Assembly (NCBI GenBank): GCA_024704765.1
Contig: JAKMXF010000099.1
Span: 486,419-550,418, forward strand
Direction: 5' to 3'
Source: Oopsacas minuta
Taxonomy: Eukaryota; Porifera; Hexactinellida; Lyssacinosida; Leucopsacidae
Length of the DNA: 64,000 bases
The notes beneath the pieces were generated by a model, which saw only the letters and a list, made by a program, of their open reading frames with translations, made no database searches and was not told where the DNA came from. Positions 1 to 13,159 of this stretch are shown here, in pieces (positions within the stretch are counted from its first letter, which is position 1; the number at the start of each line of letters is the position of its first letter). A program made the translations under genes and the position numbers.

Positions 1-1400
1 TACGTATATTTTACAAAATTATTCAAAATCAGTATTAAAATGTGGATTAGAAAATGTTTTGCAATAACAATCAGCAAATCAAATTTTTTTTTCCGCAGGG
101 CTGTGTAATATAAGAATTAACAATGCCAGCTTCAACCCATTCTTACCTGTGGTACTGAAAGAGGGCGTTATTTTAGATACTTCTGTGTTGATTTGTACTA
201 GTTTTCTGAGCTGTAAAACTACATTTTGATTCAATTTCATAACTTAGACATTTGATTTACCTTAGCATTCTATACATAAAGCAATTAATACTTTTTATTG
301 TATATTTACATAGGAAAGTCAATTAGTTTCGATGATATCAAAATGTTGTATGTTTCCCAAAAAATGTATTATTGATACTATTGTATTTCTAATAATCTGA
401 TGAACTCGCATTGAATGTATGTATTCATATTTTGTATAACTATGGATTGGAACAGAAAACCTATTATCAGCAAACGTAAAATTATGGCTATTAATACTTA
501 ACATCTATAGCTAAATTTATTTTCCTTTTTTTTCTATTCCATGGCCTTGGGAAACGTTCCAGGTGGGGCAGATTTCAACCAAACTAACCTGGTAATATAG
601 ATAATATTTGTCAGCCGACCAACATTGGTGGATAATATAATTTTATAGGTCATCTTGATCAATTGAAAACAGTTTTTACGCATGTATAAATTGATTTACA
701 TAAATTCAGAGCTGTTCGAAAATGTTAAATTATTGACCAAAACGATGAAGCTTAGGAATAAAATATTTACTTATTAATTGGCAGCATGCATTACCGAAGA
801 GATACGATTAAACATAACCTTATCCTCTTAGAACAAATTGGGGCATTTCGCTAATCAAAGAAAAGACATTGACAACACTGTAAAAGTATACTTACAAAAA
901 TCTCGCTTGGCACGAGAATATTGGAAATTAAACGTTCTAATAATCCTATTATTGATAGTTAAAAATTTACACAAACCATATCATCCAACTATTTCCGGTT
1001 TGAAATGACGTCTTCTTTGGTTAAAAAGGAAAATGTTGTTTATTTGGAGCTACAAGAGGCTTATTTTCAAACATTCTCTCGGAGGCCACTTCTCCTTGAT
1101 CCAATGCTGTATTCTATCTCTACTGTCTCAGGAACAATGAAAAACAGTAATCCTGGCGCCGCGCATCTTACCCTTAATATTATGTAATCTCACCCAACCA
1201 TCAGGGATGTATCTTGTATTGATTTACGTACCTAATTATTATTTTCGAGTATTATCCTAAGCAAATGTCTCCATCTTATTCATATACGCAAAGCACAAAG
1301 TCAGTCTGAAAATTTTCCAAACCAAATAAGTATTCCGCAGTTATGAGAAATTGTATCAATATTCAAACCTACGTGACAGTAGAAAGGTAATTAATGTGGT
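1..1400. other. Anonymous AT-rich DNA, no gene seen
   Basis: Only short chance reading frames with no recognisable motif are present on either strand. I see no terminal repeats, tandem array or RNA-like fold here. Confidence 0.6.
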
Positions 1401-1486
1401 AGCAATTATAGCTTGTTGTCCAGGGTCTACGCCCCGACTCCACTGGAAGACTTACAGCGCCCCCAGACCCCCAATCAGGGTATTAT

Positions 1487-1670
1487 CAGACGTATGCGGC
1501 GCTCCTACAGTCGCATAAATTTAGGGAATATATGTCTAGGCGTACGAATGTTTCTTTTTAGGCGTAAAAGCTCCTACGTATATAGTAATACAAAATGTAT
1601 AGTCTAGGCGTATAGAATGAAATAGAATCCATTTCTAGACGTATGGTCCTGAGAACCTGGATGAAACCCT
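1487..1670 (+). repeat. Dispersed repeat A, copy 1
   Basis: This copy aligns in direct orientation with 48021-48200. Both carry several spaced GGCGTA-type words and share an almost identical end that reads AGAATCCATTTCTAGAC, then a short gap, then GAGAACCTGGATGAAACC. A weaker relative may lie near 36140-36260. No coding potential or terminal inverted repeat was found, so the class is unknown. Confidence 0.65.
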
Positions 1671-2799
1671 ACCCCCAACTGCTGTGACGTCGTGTTATAA
1701 GTGACTGGGGGACCTAGCTCTAACATAATTACTCCAAGGGACCAGAAAATCAAACTAAACTAAGTTTTTGTTATCAAAACTTAACTCTACCCTGGTGCAG
1801 ACTTAACTTCAAAAAATTTCATTTTATTGGATTGAAATAATTTTACAAGTATATAGGATAAATATCCAGGTCCACTAGAATTGACGAATCTAGATGTTAT
1901 ATCGGTTTTTGTTACAAAGAAACGTGTTAGATATGTACTTCAAGTAAAGACAGCTCTACTTTAAGGAAAATATACTGAAAATGGTCAAATTAATTTCAAT
2001 CTTTCGAAAAAATGGTGTCCGGTTGACGGAGGTGCCCATATCTCGGAGGTTCTGATAAGAGAGGTTCGAGTGTATATACATTTCGAAGTTATGACATGCT
2101 TATGTCATAACTTTGAAATGCATGTACACTCCGAGATTGGAACAATTATATGCTTCTAATAATATATACAATTCAAATTCGATTTGGACTTAGAATTTGA
2201 TTTTATTTAGAGACATAATCATTGACATTTAATTGTCAAGGTTATACGATAGTTAGAATGCAATATTCATGGAAATTTGCAAATGTAAATCTGCTCCAAA
2301 GTAGGCTCAACATTTACTTATACTTAATTTTTTGTCCAAACCAAAAATTATTCTAAGTTTAAGTTTAAGAAGTTAGTGAATAAACCCCCAGAAATTATAC
2401 TTCTCATAAAAGAAAAATTAATGATCAAATGTTTGCGAATTGAACCTTTTAGGATAAAAATATCCAAGGAAAAATTAGAGTACTTAAAAAGTTCAGACGG
2501 CCTTCACTTCGTTTATGCTCAATTAAAAATATGACGAAATGTTTTGTAATTTTCGTATTTCTTTGGAATAATGTCTTCTACAAATGAGTTTCTTCTGAGA
2601 AAGCTGAGAAAATGTTCAAGTTGATAAATGCGAACATTAATGCATAATAGCTCCTAAATTAGATAAAGGATGGCCGTTCGAACTATCTAAGTATAAATTT
2701 ATTCCTTGAGTATATATACCCAAGCCTACAAAAGATAAGGCCTGAGTCGATTTTCACTGAACCAGAGATAAAAGGATGTAGATATATTTTGATGGGAAA
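1671..2799. other. No gene; one hairpin
   Basis: AT-rich sequence without a supported reading frame. The only structure noticed is the hairpin at 2067-2133. Confidence 0.5.
2067..2133. repeat. Imperfect hairpin of about 30-bp arms
   Basis: The arm at 2067-2098 (CGAGTGTATATACATTTCGA onward) pairs with 2102-2133 with a few mismatches around a short loop centred on GCTT. It could be a small fold-back MITE or a secondary-structure remnant. No target duplication was identified. Confidence 0.6.
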
Positions 2800-3257
2800 T
2801 TCCATAATCGTCGATCATATGAAACTGGTACATTTTCAACCGGATAAATGTATTATTGATATGCAAGAATTCACAAAAGCTACATTTGTTTCGATTTAGA
2901 GCTCGAAGTTATGTCATCTGTTAGCGAAATTGGCAAATATGTATTAAAAATGTACCATCTTGAAACCATGTGTAACGTTAATTATTAAGCTATGTTGAAA
3001 ATGTTGAAATACAAAATGCTCTAAAACAGTTTCTGTACATTATCTAAAAATTTGTCATGATAAAATTCCAACGTTTTGAGTTTATCGCAAGACCATGGAT
3101 GCATGTATTTTGTTAATATCCTCTTATAACTAAATAATCGCGGAAATTAGGGCCAAATCAGGATAGCCATTTATAGAATACACCCAACTTCCGATACCCT
3201 TGTAATATATCTTGATATGATATCTCACAAGATTATTCCGCAATCTCAAAAATGACC
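2800..3257 (+). repeat. Fold-back element, left arm
   Basis: This arm is an imperfect inverted copy of 4088-4540. Matching blocks include GATACCCTTGTAATATATC here against the reverse complement of the right-arm run ending ACAAGGGTATGG, and GAAACCATGTGTAACGTTA here against TAATTCACGTTACACATGGT on the right. The arms are hundreds of bases long and the original loop was very short before a hAT MITE split it. Related sequence appears at 39870-40440 and weakly at 58160-58230. Confidence 0.75.
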
Positions 3258-3265
3258 ATATATAG

Positions 3266-4079
3266 CAGGGGTTTTCAACCTTTTCCACCTTACGCCCCCA
3301 CTTGTAGATGTCGGAATACTCACGACCCCCTAATAACGAAACGAAATTTTTTATTAGAGCTTGTACTTAATATGACATACAATCACACATACATAATTAT
3401 GAATGAAATATTTCGTTTATATGCTTAATGTCAAGGTTGAAACTGTTTTCTTTTTTCAATAAGTTGAGAAATTCTTGGCTCAGTTTAGAAAGACAGCATC
3501 TCAAATCATGTTCAACAATTTTAAATAGCCTTCGGAGTAAGTTCGCGTTTTAATGTTGCTTTTCCAGCCATCTTGACAGTTGCTTTTGAAAGCTGGATTT
3601 CGTAAAATTGAAGTACTAAGATAAAATGAGAAATGTCAAGGGATATACGTAAACAAAATATACCTAATTGGAGTATTTATAGACTTAACTTGTGAAATAT
3701 CCATGTATAGTCAGTATGGAAATGATTTCTAATGTTTTCTATTGTTGAAATTAAGTCTAGCCACCTCAAGTTCCAATGCTATGATGCCAGTATCGTCATG
3801 AAATACAATACCAATGTCATATATACGTAAGTACAACCATTGTACATGAGGTGAAAGCACATTGCGCGTATATAGCATGTACATTGCACATAGCAATGCA
3901 CACGCAATAGACTGACAATGCATTTTGAATTCAGCTAAAAGTTGATAATTTAAACAATTTTTGACTTGTTAATCGGTAAATATTAATTATGTTTTGTAAA
4001 TTATCTGAACTTTTTGCGGCCCAACTAGAAAGCCTTCGCGCCCCCCTGGGGGTCACGACCCCTAGGTTGAAAACCCCTG
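3266..4079. mobile_element. Non-autonomous hAT element (MITE) with 8-bp target duplication
   Basis: The ends read CAGGGGTTTTCAACC and GGTTGAAAACCCCTG, a typical hAT terminus. ATATATAG is present directly on both sides (3258-3265 and 4080-4087), which is the 8-bp duplication expected for hAT. G+C-rich subterminal stretches follow the ends. No transposase frame lies inside, so movement would need a transposase from elsewhere. It sits at the centre of the older fold-back repeat. Confidence 0.88.
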
Positions 4080-4087
4080 ATATATAG

Positions 4088-4540
4088 GCATATTCATGAT
4101 TACGTCATAAGGGTAAGAGATATCATATCAAAATATATCACAAGGGTATGGGAAGTTGGGTGTATATTATAAAATGGCTATCCTGTTTTGACCATAGTTT
4201 TCACGACTATTTATTATAAGTGTATATTGGACAAACATGTGACATCCATGGTATGTGCGATAACTCAGAAACTTGCGAACTTTATCATGAAATAATTCTT
4301 ATATTTTGTACAGAGGCTGTTTTAGTTAATTTTGTAATTCAACATTTGAACGTAGATTAATAATTCACGTTACACATGGTTGCAAAGATTGAGCCTTATA
4401 ATACATACTTGCCAATTACGCTAACGGATGACGTCATTTCGCTCTGAAAATTTTCGCAAGTGTAGCTTTTTGAATTCTTACATATTAGTGATACATATAT
4501 TCTGGTGAAAATGTACCAATTTCGTATGGTGATATTCATC
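4088..4540 (-). repeat. Fold-back element, right arm
   Basis: Inverted partner of 2800-3257, separated from it only by the hAT MITE and its duplicated target. Divergence between the arms shows the repeat is much older than the MITE. Confidence 0.75.
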
Positions 4541-4716
4541 GGGTGTGTTTCTCCCCTTACTTATTCGATCGGACACCAAGAGCCACTATTTCACACTGTT
4601 CAAACATTTGTCTGGACTCTAGCAAAGTTTTATGAAAGCAAAGGTCCCATAATTTTTATAACTTTTTGAAGCGGAAAAAATGCTGCACCTTTCTACACTT
4701 CCAGATTTTTATATAA

Positions 4717-5096
4717 CAGAGGGTGCCGGTTATAAGAACATCGTCGGGAACTGGACATAATGTTCTTATAACCTGTATGTAGTAATTTGTGAGTGCCAGT
4801 TATGAGAACACTTCATTTAAACAGATTTAGATGTAGGAACAAATATGGAAAACTGTTCTCATATCCTTTATATATTTTATGCAAATTCTGCGAACATAAA
4901 GGTAATAAGAACTTAGAGACTACTACTCTAAAAGTGTTCTTATAACTGGAATAAGTTATATTGGGTGTATGGCAACCGTTTCCAAGTAAAATATTCTTAT
5001 AACGGCATGGAATGTTCTTATGTTCGATAAAAATTTCATGGAGTAGAATACAAATGACTCAGTAACAAAAAAGTGTTCTCATAACCCGCATCTACT
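4717..5096. mobile_element. Pogo/Tigger-like MITE (putative)
   Basis: The ends share the inverted motif GGTTATRAGAACA (left GGGTGCCGGTTATAAGAACA; right, reversed, GATGCGGGTTATGAGAACA). The word TGTTCTTATAAC recurs inside in both orientations. Outer boundaries and a TA duplication are not clean, so this is a family-level call. The MITE at 33030-33191 uses the same internal word. Confidence 0.55.
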
Positions 5097-5150
5097 ATAT
5101 TTACAGTTTTTTCGCAAATCTAATTTCAAAATATCCATTTTATTGCAATA

Positions 5151-5879
5151 CAGTGGAAGCCGCTTAATCGGGACAGCTCGAGAGTCAATGTTTTGTCCCG
5201 ATTAACCGATTATGATTATTGAAGTATTCAAAACTAGTTTTTCATTGTCACATTACCACATATATCTTATTTCTCTATTACTAATCCTGATTTATCTAGG
5301 TCTAGTAGAGATTTGGTTGTAGTATGCGTATAGTTCCGCTTCAAGAGGTCATAGAATGCGTTACGATATATACTTAAAAAGTAAGAAAATATAGTTTAAT
5401 AATTATGCATGTGTTAATTACCGCAACCCATGCAAAACGTTTGGATATCCAACAGTGTGGTCATTATTGAGGGAATTATACACGGTGGAATAGCCTCTTG
5501 AACCTGAGGCGAGTGGGCAATGTTAATAATCTTAGTTTAGTAAATGGTAATCGCATCGGTGTGGTGTTGTTATAGGTTGTAGAGAATATTCAAATTCCTA
5601 GTTTTACAACAAACCATTTTACAATGATTCTGAATAAATATACAATCGTTAAATTGGGATAGAAATCCCAATTAAGCGAATACAATTAATATCCGGTTAA
5701 TCGGGATAAGAAATCCTGAATAACCGATTATGAACTTACAAATATTCGGGTAATCGGGATAAAAAATCCCAACTAACCGATTCGATGTCCCAATTATCCG
5801 ACAATTTTTCTATGTAAAATATCCGTTCCCAAACCATTGTCCCGTTTAAGCGGATATCCCGATTAAGCGGCTTCCACTG
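5151..5879. mobile_element. Pogo/Tigger-like MITE with TA duplication
   Basis: Perfect inverted ends CAGTGGAAGCCGCTTAATCG and its complement are flanked by TA at 5149-5150 and 5880-5881. Subterminal sequence repeats variants of TCCCGATTAACCGATTATGA, probably transposase-binding repeats. There is no reading frame for a transposase. It is inserted beside, and may have interrupted, the hAT relic at 5889-6781. Confidence 0.88.
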
Positions 5880-5888
5880 TACATGCAA

Positions 5889-6781
5889 CAATATTAAGCA
5901 AAGGAACTTCTTTTTCTTGGAAAACTATTCGACACTTTGAAAATTGATTCATGTTTTGATTCTGTTACAAGCGTTCTAGCAAAGAGCATTTCTTGAACCA
6001 ACTCTTCCCGTTGAATGAATCGGGCATATACAAGAAGTAGCGATTCGTGTCCTGGAAGAGTAGATTCGTCAATTTGAATTGAAAATTCCTTAGTTCCAAG
6101 TATGTCACATATTGAATTTTCGACACCAGTACACATCATATTTATCCGCCTCGCAATCGTATCATTGCTTGGAGGAATGGACTGTATTACACTTCAACTA
6201 TTTCCATGCACGACGGTAGTCACTACTTCTTTAATTGCGGGAAGAATGAGTTTTTACCAAGAGTATGTGGCCCTCTATGTTTTAGCAATTAATAGCGAAA
6301 TGTTCTATAACTCAGCCAAGCCATCCACATTTTCATTGTACACTTTCCAAGGATCCCACCCATCGTTATGTGATTGTTTTGCAGGTTTTTGAAGAAATCA
6401 ACATCCTTATTTGACTTGTCGCCATGCCGTGATTTTAAATGAAGAATCATCCTTGAAGGCTTCATTCCTTCGTTAGAAAATACATGCTCTCATAGAAACA
6501 CGTTGGCAGCTGCTCATTGCACTGTGATTTCCCATCCCTTATTTGATATATTCAGTGCCATACTGTCTACACTTCTTTTAAAATTTATTATTGTTTATTA
6601 ACACTGATTATTGGTTATTCATTTAAGAATATCCTGTTACAACTTATAGTTCGATCTTTGTCGATGGTTTCGTAATAAACCCCGTGTCGCTGCCCCCAGC
6701 GCCCCCTTTGCAGTATCGCCGCCGATGATTATTCTTCCAATGCCATCTAGGGGGCTCTACGGTCCAATTTGAGAACCACTG
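5889..6781 (-). pseudogene. ZBED5-like hAT transposase, 5' part only
   Basis: The minus strand starts with a hAT terminus, CAGTGGTTCTCAA, at 6781, followed by G+C-rich leader. From about 6560 down to 5894 broken frames match the N-terminal half of ZBED5/FAM200-type hAT transposases: a KLILPA block, then a block of the SNDTIARRI type, then FSIQIDEST, which holds the first catalytic aspartate of the RNase H fold. It ends near the Tigger-like MITE (5151-5879). The C-terminal dimerisation half was not found beyond that MITE. Stops and frameshifts make it dead. The family call rests on recognised motifs, not a search. Confidence 0.7.
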
Positions 6782-6789
6782 GTGTATAT

Positions 6790-9700
6790 GAATGCCCTGT
6801 AATGTTGAAACTTGAAATCCACATCCGCATCCGCTGACGTTAAAGTTCCATACGTTTGAGTAGTCGCTCCAGTATGTTTAAGAGAATTTTCCCCCTAGCA
6901 ACACAGAAACGTTCCAGACCTGTAGCAATATTCCATTCTCATATTTTGTCTTAACTCTGTCAAGAGAACCCTTGTTCGAAACCGCTAGGCTACAGCTGAG
7001 TCCATTTTAACACGATTTCACAAGATCGCCCTCTGTGGTCTCCTAATTTCAATCGACTTTTTGCATGTTTTTACTGAAAAATGGTTAAAATTTCAATTTG
7101 AATCATAGGCGGGGGAAGCAGATTACTTGGGCTAAGCGAGAGAATTGCAATGGAGCCGGTGTCCTGGGTGGCTAGCTGCCCAGAAAACAGTTGACCTCTA
7201 TATTCTCGGACTTTTGTTTAGCTTTTACTTCTCATACTTATACGAAGAAGCGATGAACAAGTTCTTGTTTACACTTCCATGAGATTGTTTATTTAATTTT
7301 ATTGTACCTAGCAATAGCTAATTATAGTCCATAGGGTTATCAGGAACAATTTGTTGTAATGAAGAAATAGAATATTGGAGTAACATTATGACAATATTGG
7401 ATGCATACACGGGTCCAGGACTGATTTATTGGGGGTGCAGGGATAATTATTAATATGGCAGTATGAACAAATTAGAAATTCAAACTTACTGATAATCTAT
7501 AGTTACAGGAATGTTGGTGGTATTAAACACCGAAATTTCTGATTAGCCACCAAAAATCATTGGCTGGTGGTTAGGTTCAGCAACAAAATTTATTTATTAT
7601 TTACCGATACAATGTTCTAGGGCGTACTTAATCACTAACGTAATTCCCATTATAGAGGCTTGAATGAATACGCGTTCGGGTAATATTAAAGGAAATACGG
7701 CACAGTTCAACTTCTAAAAGGGGGATATTTTGTCCGACATTCGTATATTTGCATTGCATCGAACCTCTATTAGTGAGGAATTGTGAATGAGGGGTACTAA
7801 AAGATTAATAATACCTTCCAAGTTCCAACAGTAACATTTGCCTCTAAATAGGGAAATTCGAAGTGAAATATTCTATTATTATCTATTTTTGGGCTACATT
7901 TGATCAATTGAAATCTTTGGATTTCTCAGGAAAGAATTCCCTACAAAGTTTTATTTTCAACCGAAATCCTTGGGAGATAGTATAAAAAATCAATTCTCAT
8001 ATAATATACTCTCTTTCGAGAAAGTAGCTCTGCAAATTCACTCGAAACATTCTCGTAAAAGGATGATTGTTTTCGGAATTATAAGTTGGAATGGTGGGAT
8101 GCCAGAAGTCTCGCCTTCCCAACTATACTCCTTATAAAGGTTCTACTATATATCCAATTTGAGAAATTAAATATTGGTCAAGAGATATTTTGGAGGTGCC
8201 CACCCTCCTGCACCCTCGGTGACCCGTGCCTGATTAGGGGCATATCACACTAAATGTCGAGGACAATTGGATGTTTCATAATATCTACGTTATGGTTGAA
8301 AATCAAATTCAAAAGTAGAAGCGAGCTTAGCGAGCGACAAAAATTTTGATGTTCAAGAGCACGATAAATCTAGGGAATTTCCTTGCATCCATATATTAAC
8401 TGTCAAGGGTTGAAAAGTATGCATGCATTATATAATTGTTCCTGGGAATTATTCAAATATTCACTATCTCAATTATGCACTAAATAGTGATCCTATCAGC
8501 TAAATGCCCATAGATCTTATTCTATAATATAACTGTTGCATCCCACATTCATAATCCTAAATATTTGATCATTACGTAATTATCTGCAAATAATACAAGA
8601 ATTTAAAAAATTATTCTTGAGCCCAGGGTAATTCCATATTTCCATCTGTTCTCAAATAATGTTCTTTCTATTTTTATATTATGAGCGAGCCTAGCAGGCG
8701 ATCTAAATTTTCTATGGTTCAACCTGGCTCTTAAATCTTTAGAGGAACTATCCACTGTACAAGGAATTCCGAAAACAAGCATGTGAACTAGATATTTCAA
8801 AACGATATGGGGATATGACGCATCTCATACCACTCCCGACTTAAAGATTGAAATCCTCTAGCCACGCGAGATGTTAATTATTTTTTAGTGAAATGTAATT
8901 TTCATAAATGTCCATATCACCAAATTATGCATCTAGAATTTCTGTATCGAATTCTGACTTTTAGGTGGGTAAATTCATGGGAGTTATGACTCTAAAATTT
9001 TACCAATCCTGTAAATAAAATTATAAAATCAAAGCATATTGCATAAAACACCCCAACTCTCCTCTTTCCAATGATACAAATTTCATTTAAATCTAATGAG
9101 TATAAGTGAGTCAAATTATTGACTGAAGTGACCCTGGTCGAATAGTCTGCTAACTTAGTCACACTCGTAATGGTTTACTAGTTTAACCAGGTTATTTGGC
9201 TTTGCGGGCTCTTTGCCTCTTTTTCCGTACATTTTGGGGGGCAAAAAACGATTTCGGCTATATCAATTTCCAGTGTAAAGAGTATAAATATGACACTTCC
9301 AAATGTTTAAAATAGCAGGCCAAAGAAGCATAAAAGGCAGCGGCAGGACAAATGTTTAAATGTAGGACTGTCTTGCCAAATATAGGACGTCTGGCCATCC
9401 TAAAAGAATGCTAATTGATTGGAGGAGATTATTTTAAGATATGGGAAATATATATGACTTTATTCCAACTTCAAGTCACTAGAATACAAATATTCATATA
9501 TGAGTTAGGACGGTATAATTTTGATAGGATACTAAGAATATATTTTTCTAGCCCTTTGAAGGTAAGTTTGTTATCACCTATTCCAGTGATTTCAAACCTT
9601 TTTAATACATGGACCACGTATTACCAAAAATATTTCGGTGCATCCCACCACTAGGTCTACGTAAGTATGCTAAATCTTTTACGAATACGATGTTTTATCT

Positions 9701-10400
9701 CGCCAACAAACAATATCTATTTAATATTATATCATTCCACAAGGGTTTATTATTGGTGGCTCTAAATCCATATACAAACATAGCCAATGCGTATATACCA
9801 AACTTTAGTCACTTAAGTATGGCCTAGCTTAGAACGATTATTGGTGTGCAACGCATATTTTGGGGTACACAGATATGTTTTTGAAATGTTTGCATGCGTC
9901 TTACAAATATTCAGTGGTCTTAGTCAAATTTAGGTGCCCAGTCACCCCCAGGCCCCCCCGTGACTACACCCATGCACTCAATTCAAGATAATTACTGATA
10001 CTCTTATGTTCTATTTCGGATCTTCGGGTTACTGTTCAGGGATAAGCATCCAACTTTCGCCCGTTGGGCGTATAGGCTCACCTTTCGATTGATTTTGTGC
10101 ATTACTCCATTGAGGATCTATTTTGAATTCCTTTGCCCTTAAGGTTTTTGTTTCACTTTGAGAATGAGAATCACAAGCTAATGAAATCTGCTTATGCTAG
10201 TAATTGTTGTACATTCCCGTGTTGCAGTTCACGCAACTTCCTTCCGCTAGCCTTACCTGAGTTTAGGTGCTAGAATATTATATTTCGAGATCAAGACTAG
10301 AAATAAACATCACCTATATAATCAAAATTTATTGCATATTTTTTGATGTCATTTACATTATTGATGATATAGGTCAGATTTAGTGATCATCTAGGTAGGT
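6790..10400. other. Long stretch without a supported gene
   Basis: Only chance frames occur. Two short G+C-richer words (around 8318-8340 and 8683-8705) resemble the GCGAGC-rich heads of dispersed repeats seen at 29363 and 37018. Nothing else could be supported. Confidence 0.5.
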
Positions 10401-10707
10401 ATAGGTCAGCGGTTCACAACCTAGGATATGTGAACTCCTTAGGTGTGTACGAGCCATTGTTTGGGGCTGCACGCAGTATAATATAATGTACCCTTTCAAC
10501 GAAGAATTGCAGGATTTATCCTGCACATCATTCAAGCCAGGGTGATATGTAACATTAACTGTGATAATACATCTATTGTCCATGAAAAATATATGCTTCA
10601 ATTGATACGAATAGCAATCTTCTTCTATTGTCATGCGGATATTGTAGCGGGTAACTATATCAACTGGCGGATCCAGGTGAAGGGGAATATATTCACCACC
10701 ACTCATG

Positions 10708-12028
10708 CAGAGTGACACAAAAGTTCTGCAACAAAATTGAAATATTTATTGAATACATAAAAGATAAGTAACAACTCTAAAGGTTGACTAAGAATAGTAA
10801 ACTATAATTAATTACATAATTTCAATACAGTTTGATTCTAGTTCATTTCAAATCTATTCCCTCGGGCCTTCAGACAACTTCTCACTCTGTCTGGGAACAA
10901 ATTACAGGCCCGAGGTACTTCATCTTGGGCTATTTCAGACCAAACTTTGGACAAAGTCCGTTTAAGTGCTGGAATATTATCCTATGCTCTATTATTCAAT
11001 AATTCCTCTAATCTCGCCATAAATAATAGTCGCAAAGGTTAGATCTGAACTTGCAGGAGGTCAATCGATACGGGATAAAAAGCCTGGTAAATTCGTTGAC
11101 AACCAATCTTGTAAAACTTTCGCTGTATGGGCTGGTGCACCATCCTGTTGGAATACCCATTGCGTGTTTTTCATGAAGGTTGAACTGATAGGAAGAACAT
11201 ATTTCTTCAAAATTTTGTTCATGTGCAAATCGGTATTAATTTTTAATCTATCTGGCATGAATACTAAGGGGTTTTTCCCTTTGCTGAGATTCCTGCCCAA
11301 ACCACAATGCTTTTAGGGTGTTGTGTTTCCTGGACATTCCGAAATTGCTCTAGGATATCCTTTCGTGTAAGGGCATAAACACACGAATTTTGGAGTTGTA
11401 CTTTTCCTCTTTACAGAATTTTTTTCGTCTGAAAAGAAAATTGTTTCATAGTTAACAATTTTGAGCCAGGCCTGCAGTTTTCGGCATCTTTATATCCTCT
11501 TTGAAATAGTTTGGGGATTAAGAGACTCTACCCTTATTCGTTTGAAACATTTTATGCCTATATCCTTATGAATTATTCACCGAACAGATTCTCTGTCAAT
11601 CCTGACTTTTGCGGTGACCTTCCGGGTGGACATTGTCGGTCGATGGTTCAAATTCTGCCGAATCCTCTTCTTGTTAGCAGGCGTCCTGACCGTGCGTGGT
11701 CGCCCTGATCGTTGAAGATTTGTGATCTTTCCCGTCTCGTTATAGCGTTTAATTGTTCGAGATATAAAAGATCGTGTGTATTTGGTTGAACCAAGGGTTC
11801 TTAGTATCTGGCTTTGCTTTTTAACATTGAGAAATAATTGAACAACAGCAGAGCGCTTTTGTTGAAATTCTGATACTCCAAACATAATGATACTGAATGA
11901 TCAAATATAGTAGGAGCTATAATATAATAGTGTGTTAACTGGATATACATAGTAGAACTAAGATTTGAATTAGGGTTTACTATTAAATAATAAACTGAAT
12001 TTTGTTGCAGAACTTCTGTGTCACCCTG
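10708..12028 (-). mobile_element. Mariner/maT-type (DD37D) transposon, copy 1
   Basis: Inverted ends CAGAGTGACACAAAAGTTCT (left) and, reversed, CAGGGTGACACAGAAGTTCT (right) match over about 30 bp. TA follows on the right (12029-12030), while the left flank reads TG, probably a decayed TA. Length is 1321 bp, normal for a mariner. It carries a broken transposase on the minus strand. The same type of end occurs at 56818-58121. Confidence 0.88.
10980..11885 (-). pseudogene. DD37D mariner-family transposase, frameshifted
   Basis: The start MFGVSEFQQKRSA at 11885 begins the N-terminal helix-turn-helix region, followed by GRPRTVRTP, the linker between the two DNA-binding halves. Frameshifts follow. 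The first catalytic aspartate is in FSDEK (about 11420), the second in WVFQQDGAPAHTA (about 11140-11180), and a third lies in a shifted frame resembling SSDLNPLD. Counting through the shifts gives 37 residues between the second and third acids, which fits DD37D (maT) better than DD34D. At least two frame breaks and several stops mean no active enzyme. Confidence 0.8.
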
Positions 12029-12369
12029 TAGGCGCAGTTAAGGGTTTGATAGGGGTTGTTGGTAACCCCTGGACTACAGTCAGCAACCCCATGATTAATG
12101 TGGATGCAAGCACTCTGTATGATTGGGGTTGCTAGCAACGCTTATGCTCCCACCAGGATACTCATGCATGATCTGGAATGATAGGGGTATTTATTATCGT
12201 TTTAATACATTGGAGTGTTGTTCAATTGCTAACAGTAAATTTTGGCTGGCTTCGCTCGCATCTTCCCTAAGGGTTAGATATATATGTCTAATTCGTACCC
12301 TATAGTATTGTCAGTTTCCAACTCATATACGTACCCACAGATTGCCATCCAATATACTAGTCCAGTAGT

Positions 12370-13155
12370 AGGGCATTAGGATCTTTTAATCAAAGATCGT
12401 ACGATCGGAATCTAGATCCTTTTTAGCATCGGAAGAGGATCGTCGATACATTTGAAAAAGTAGGATTGTGAGGGATCGGATCGATAATTTTCTGAAAAGC
12501 TCCGATCCTTACAAAAATCAACAAGTAATAGTAATATATTCTTAATTAAGACTGACTAACCTGCACAAGTTGTTAGTAACGCGAAAATCTCAATTCAATT
12601 GATACTTCTATTAAATTAGCTCAATGAACCACAATCCAAGGGAAGATTAGAATAACAACGATAGTCCAGACCTGTTTTCATACATATCAGTTGTTTAACT
12701 TTATGTATTTCTCAGATTGTATATAATGTGGGATTTACAAATACATAGTCTTCCCAACGTTTTTCTGACAACAATTGCTTGCAAATAACTGTTAGTAAAT
12801 ACGTGCCGGTTTCGGCAGTATGTAGGATCAAAGTTGTTACTATATTCTAACAATATTTACGTATAGAAGAGTGACTCAACCACCTACATATAATCACTAG
12901 AATATACATAGTAACTCTTTTTGAAATGATGTACCACAAATGTATGTATAACTACATAAATAATCATATCAAAACTTAGTCGCATTATTCAGCTATAGTA
13001 TTAAAATATGTATTTCGAAAAACGGATCATCAAATAGAAGACATTAATTAGATCGTAGATCCTTTGAGAATTTAGAATCGGAACCGAGAACCTCGATCAT
13101 AAATTATCCTGGATCGGGATCAGGATCTAGATCCTTTAATTGACGATCGTCTAAT
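12370..13155. repeat. GATC-rich inverted-end repeat, probable MITE
   Basis: Both ends are dense in ATCTAGATCC and GATCG words and are roughly inverted: ATTAGGATCTTTTAATCAAAG on the left, and reversed from the right ATTAGACGATCGTCAATTAA. No convincing target duplication was found, so boundaries are approximate. The central 500 bp is plain AT-rich sequence without a frame. Confidence 0.45.
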
Positions 13156-13159
13156 CACC

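Noticed and set aside
10380-10718. 112-codon minus-strand frame and a hAT-like end (CAGCGGTTCACAACC at 10407)
   Set aside because: No protein motif, and no matching opposite end or 8-bp duplication was found; the mariner at 10708 may have separated the halves, but this could not be shown.
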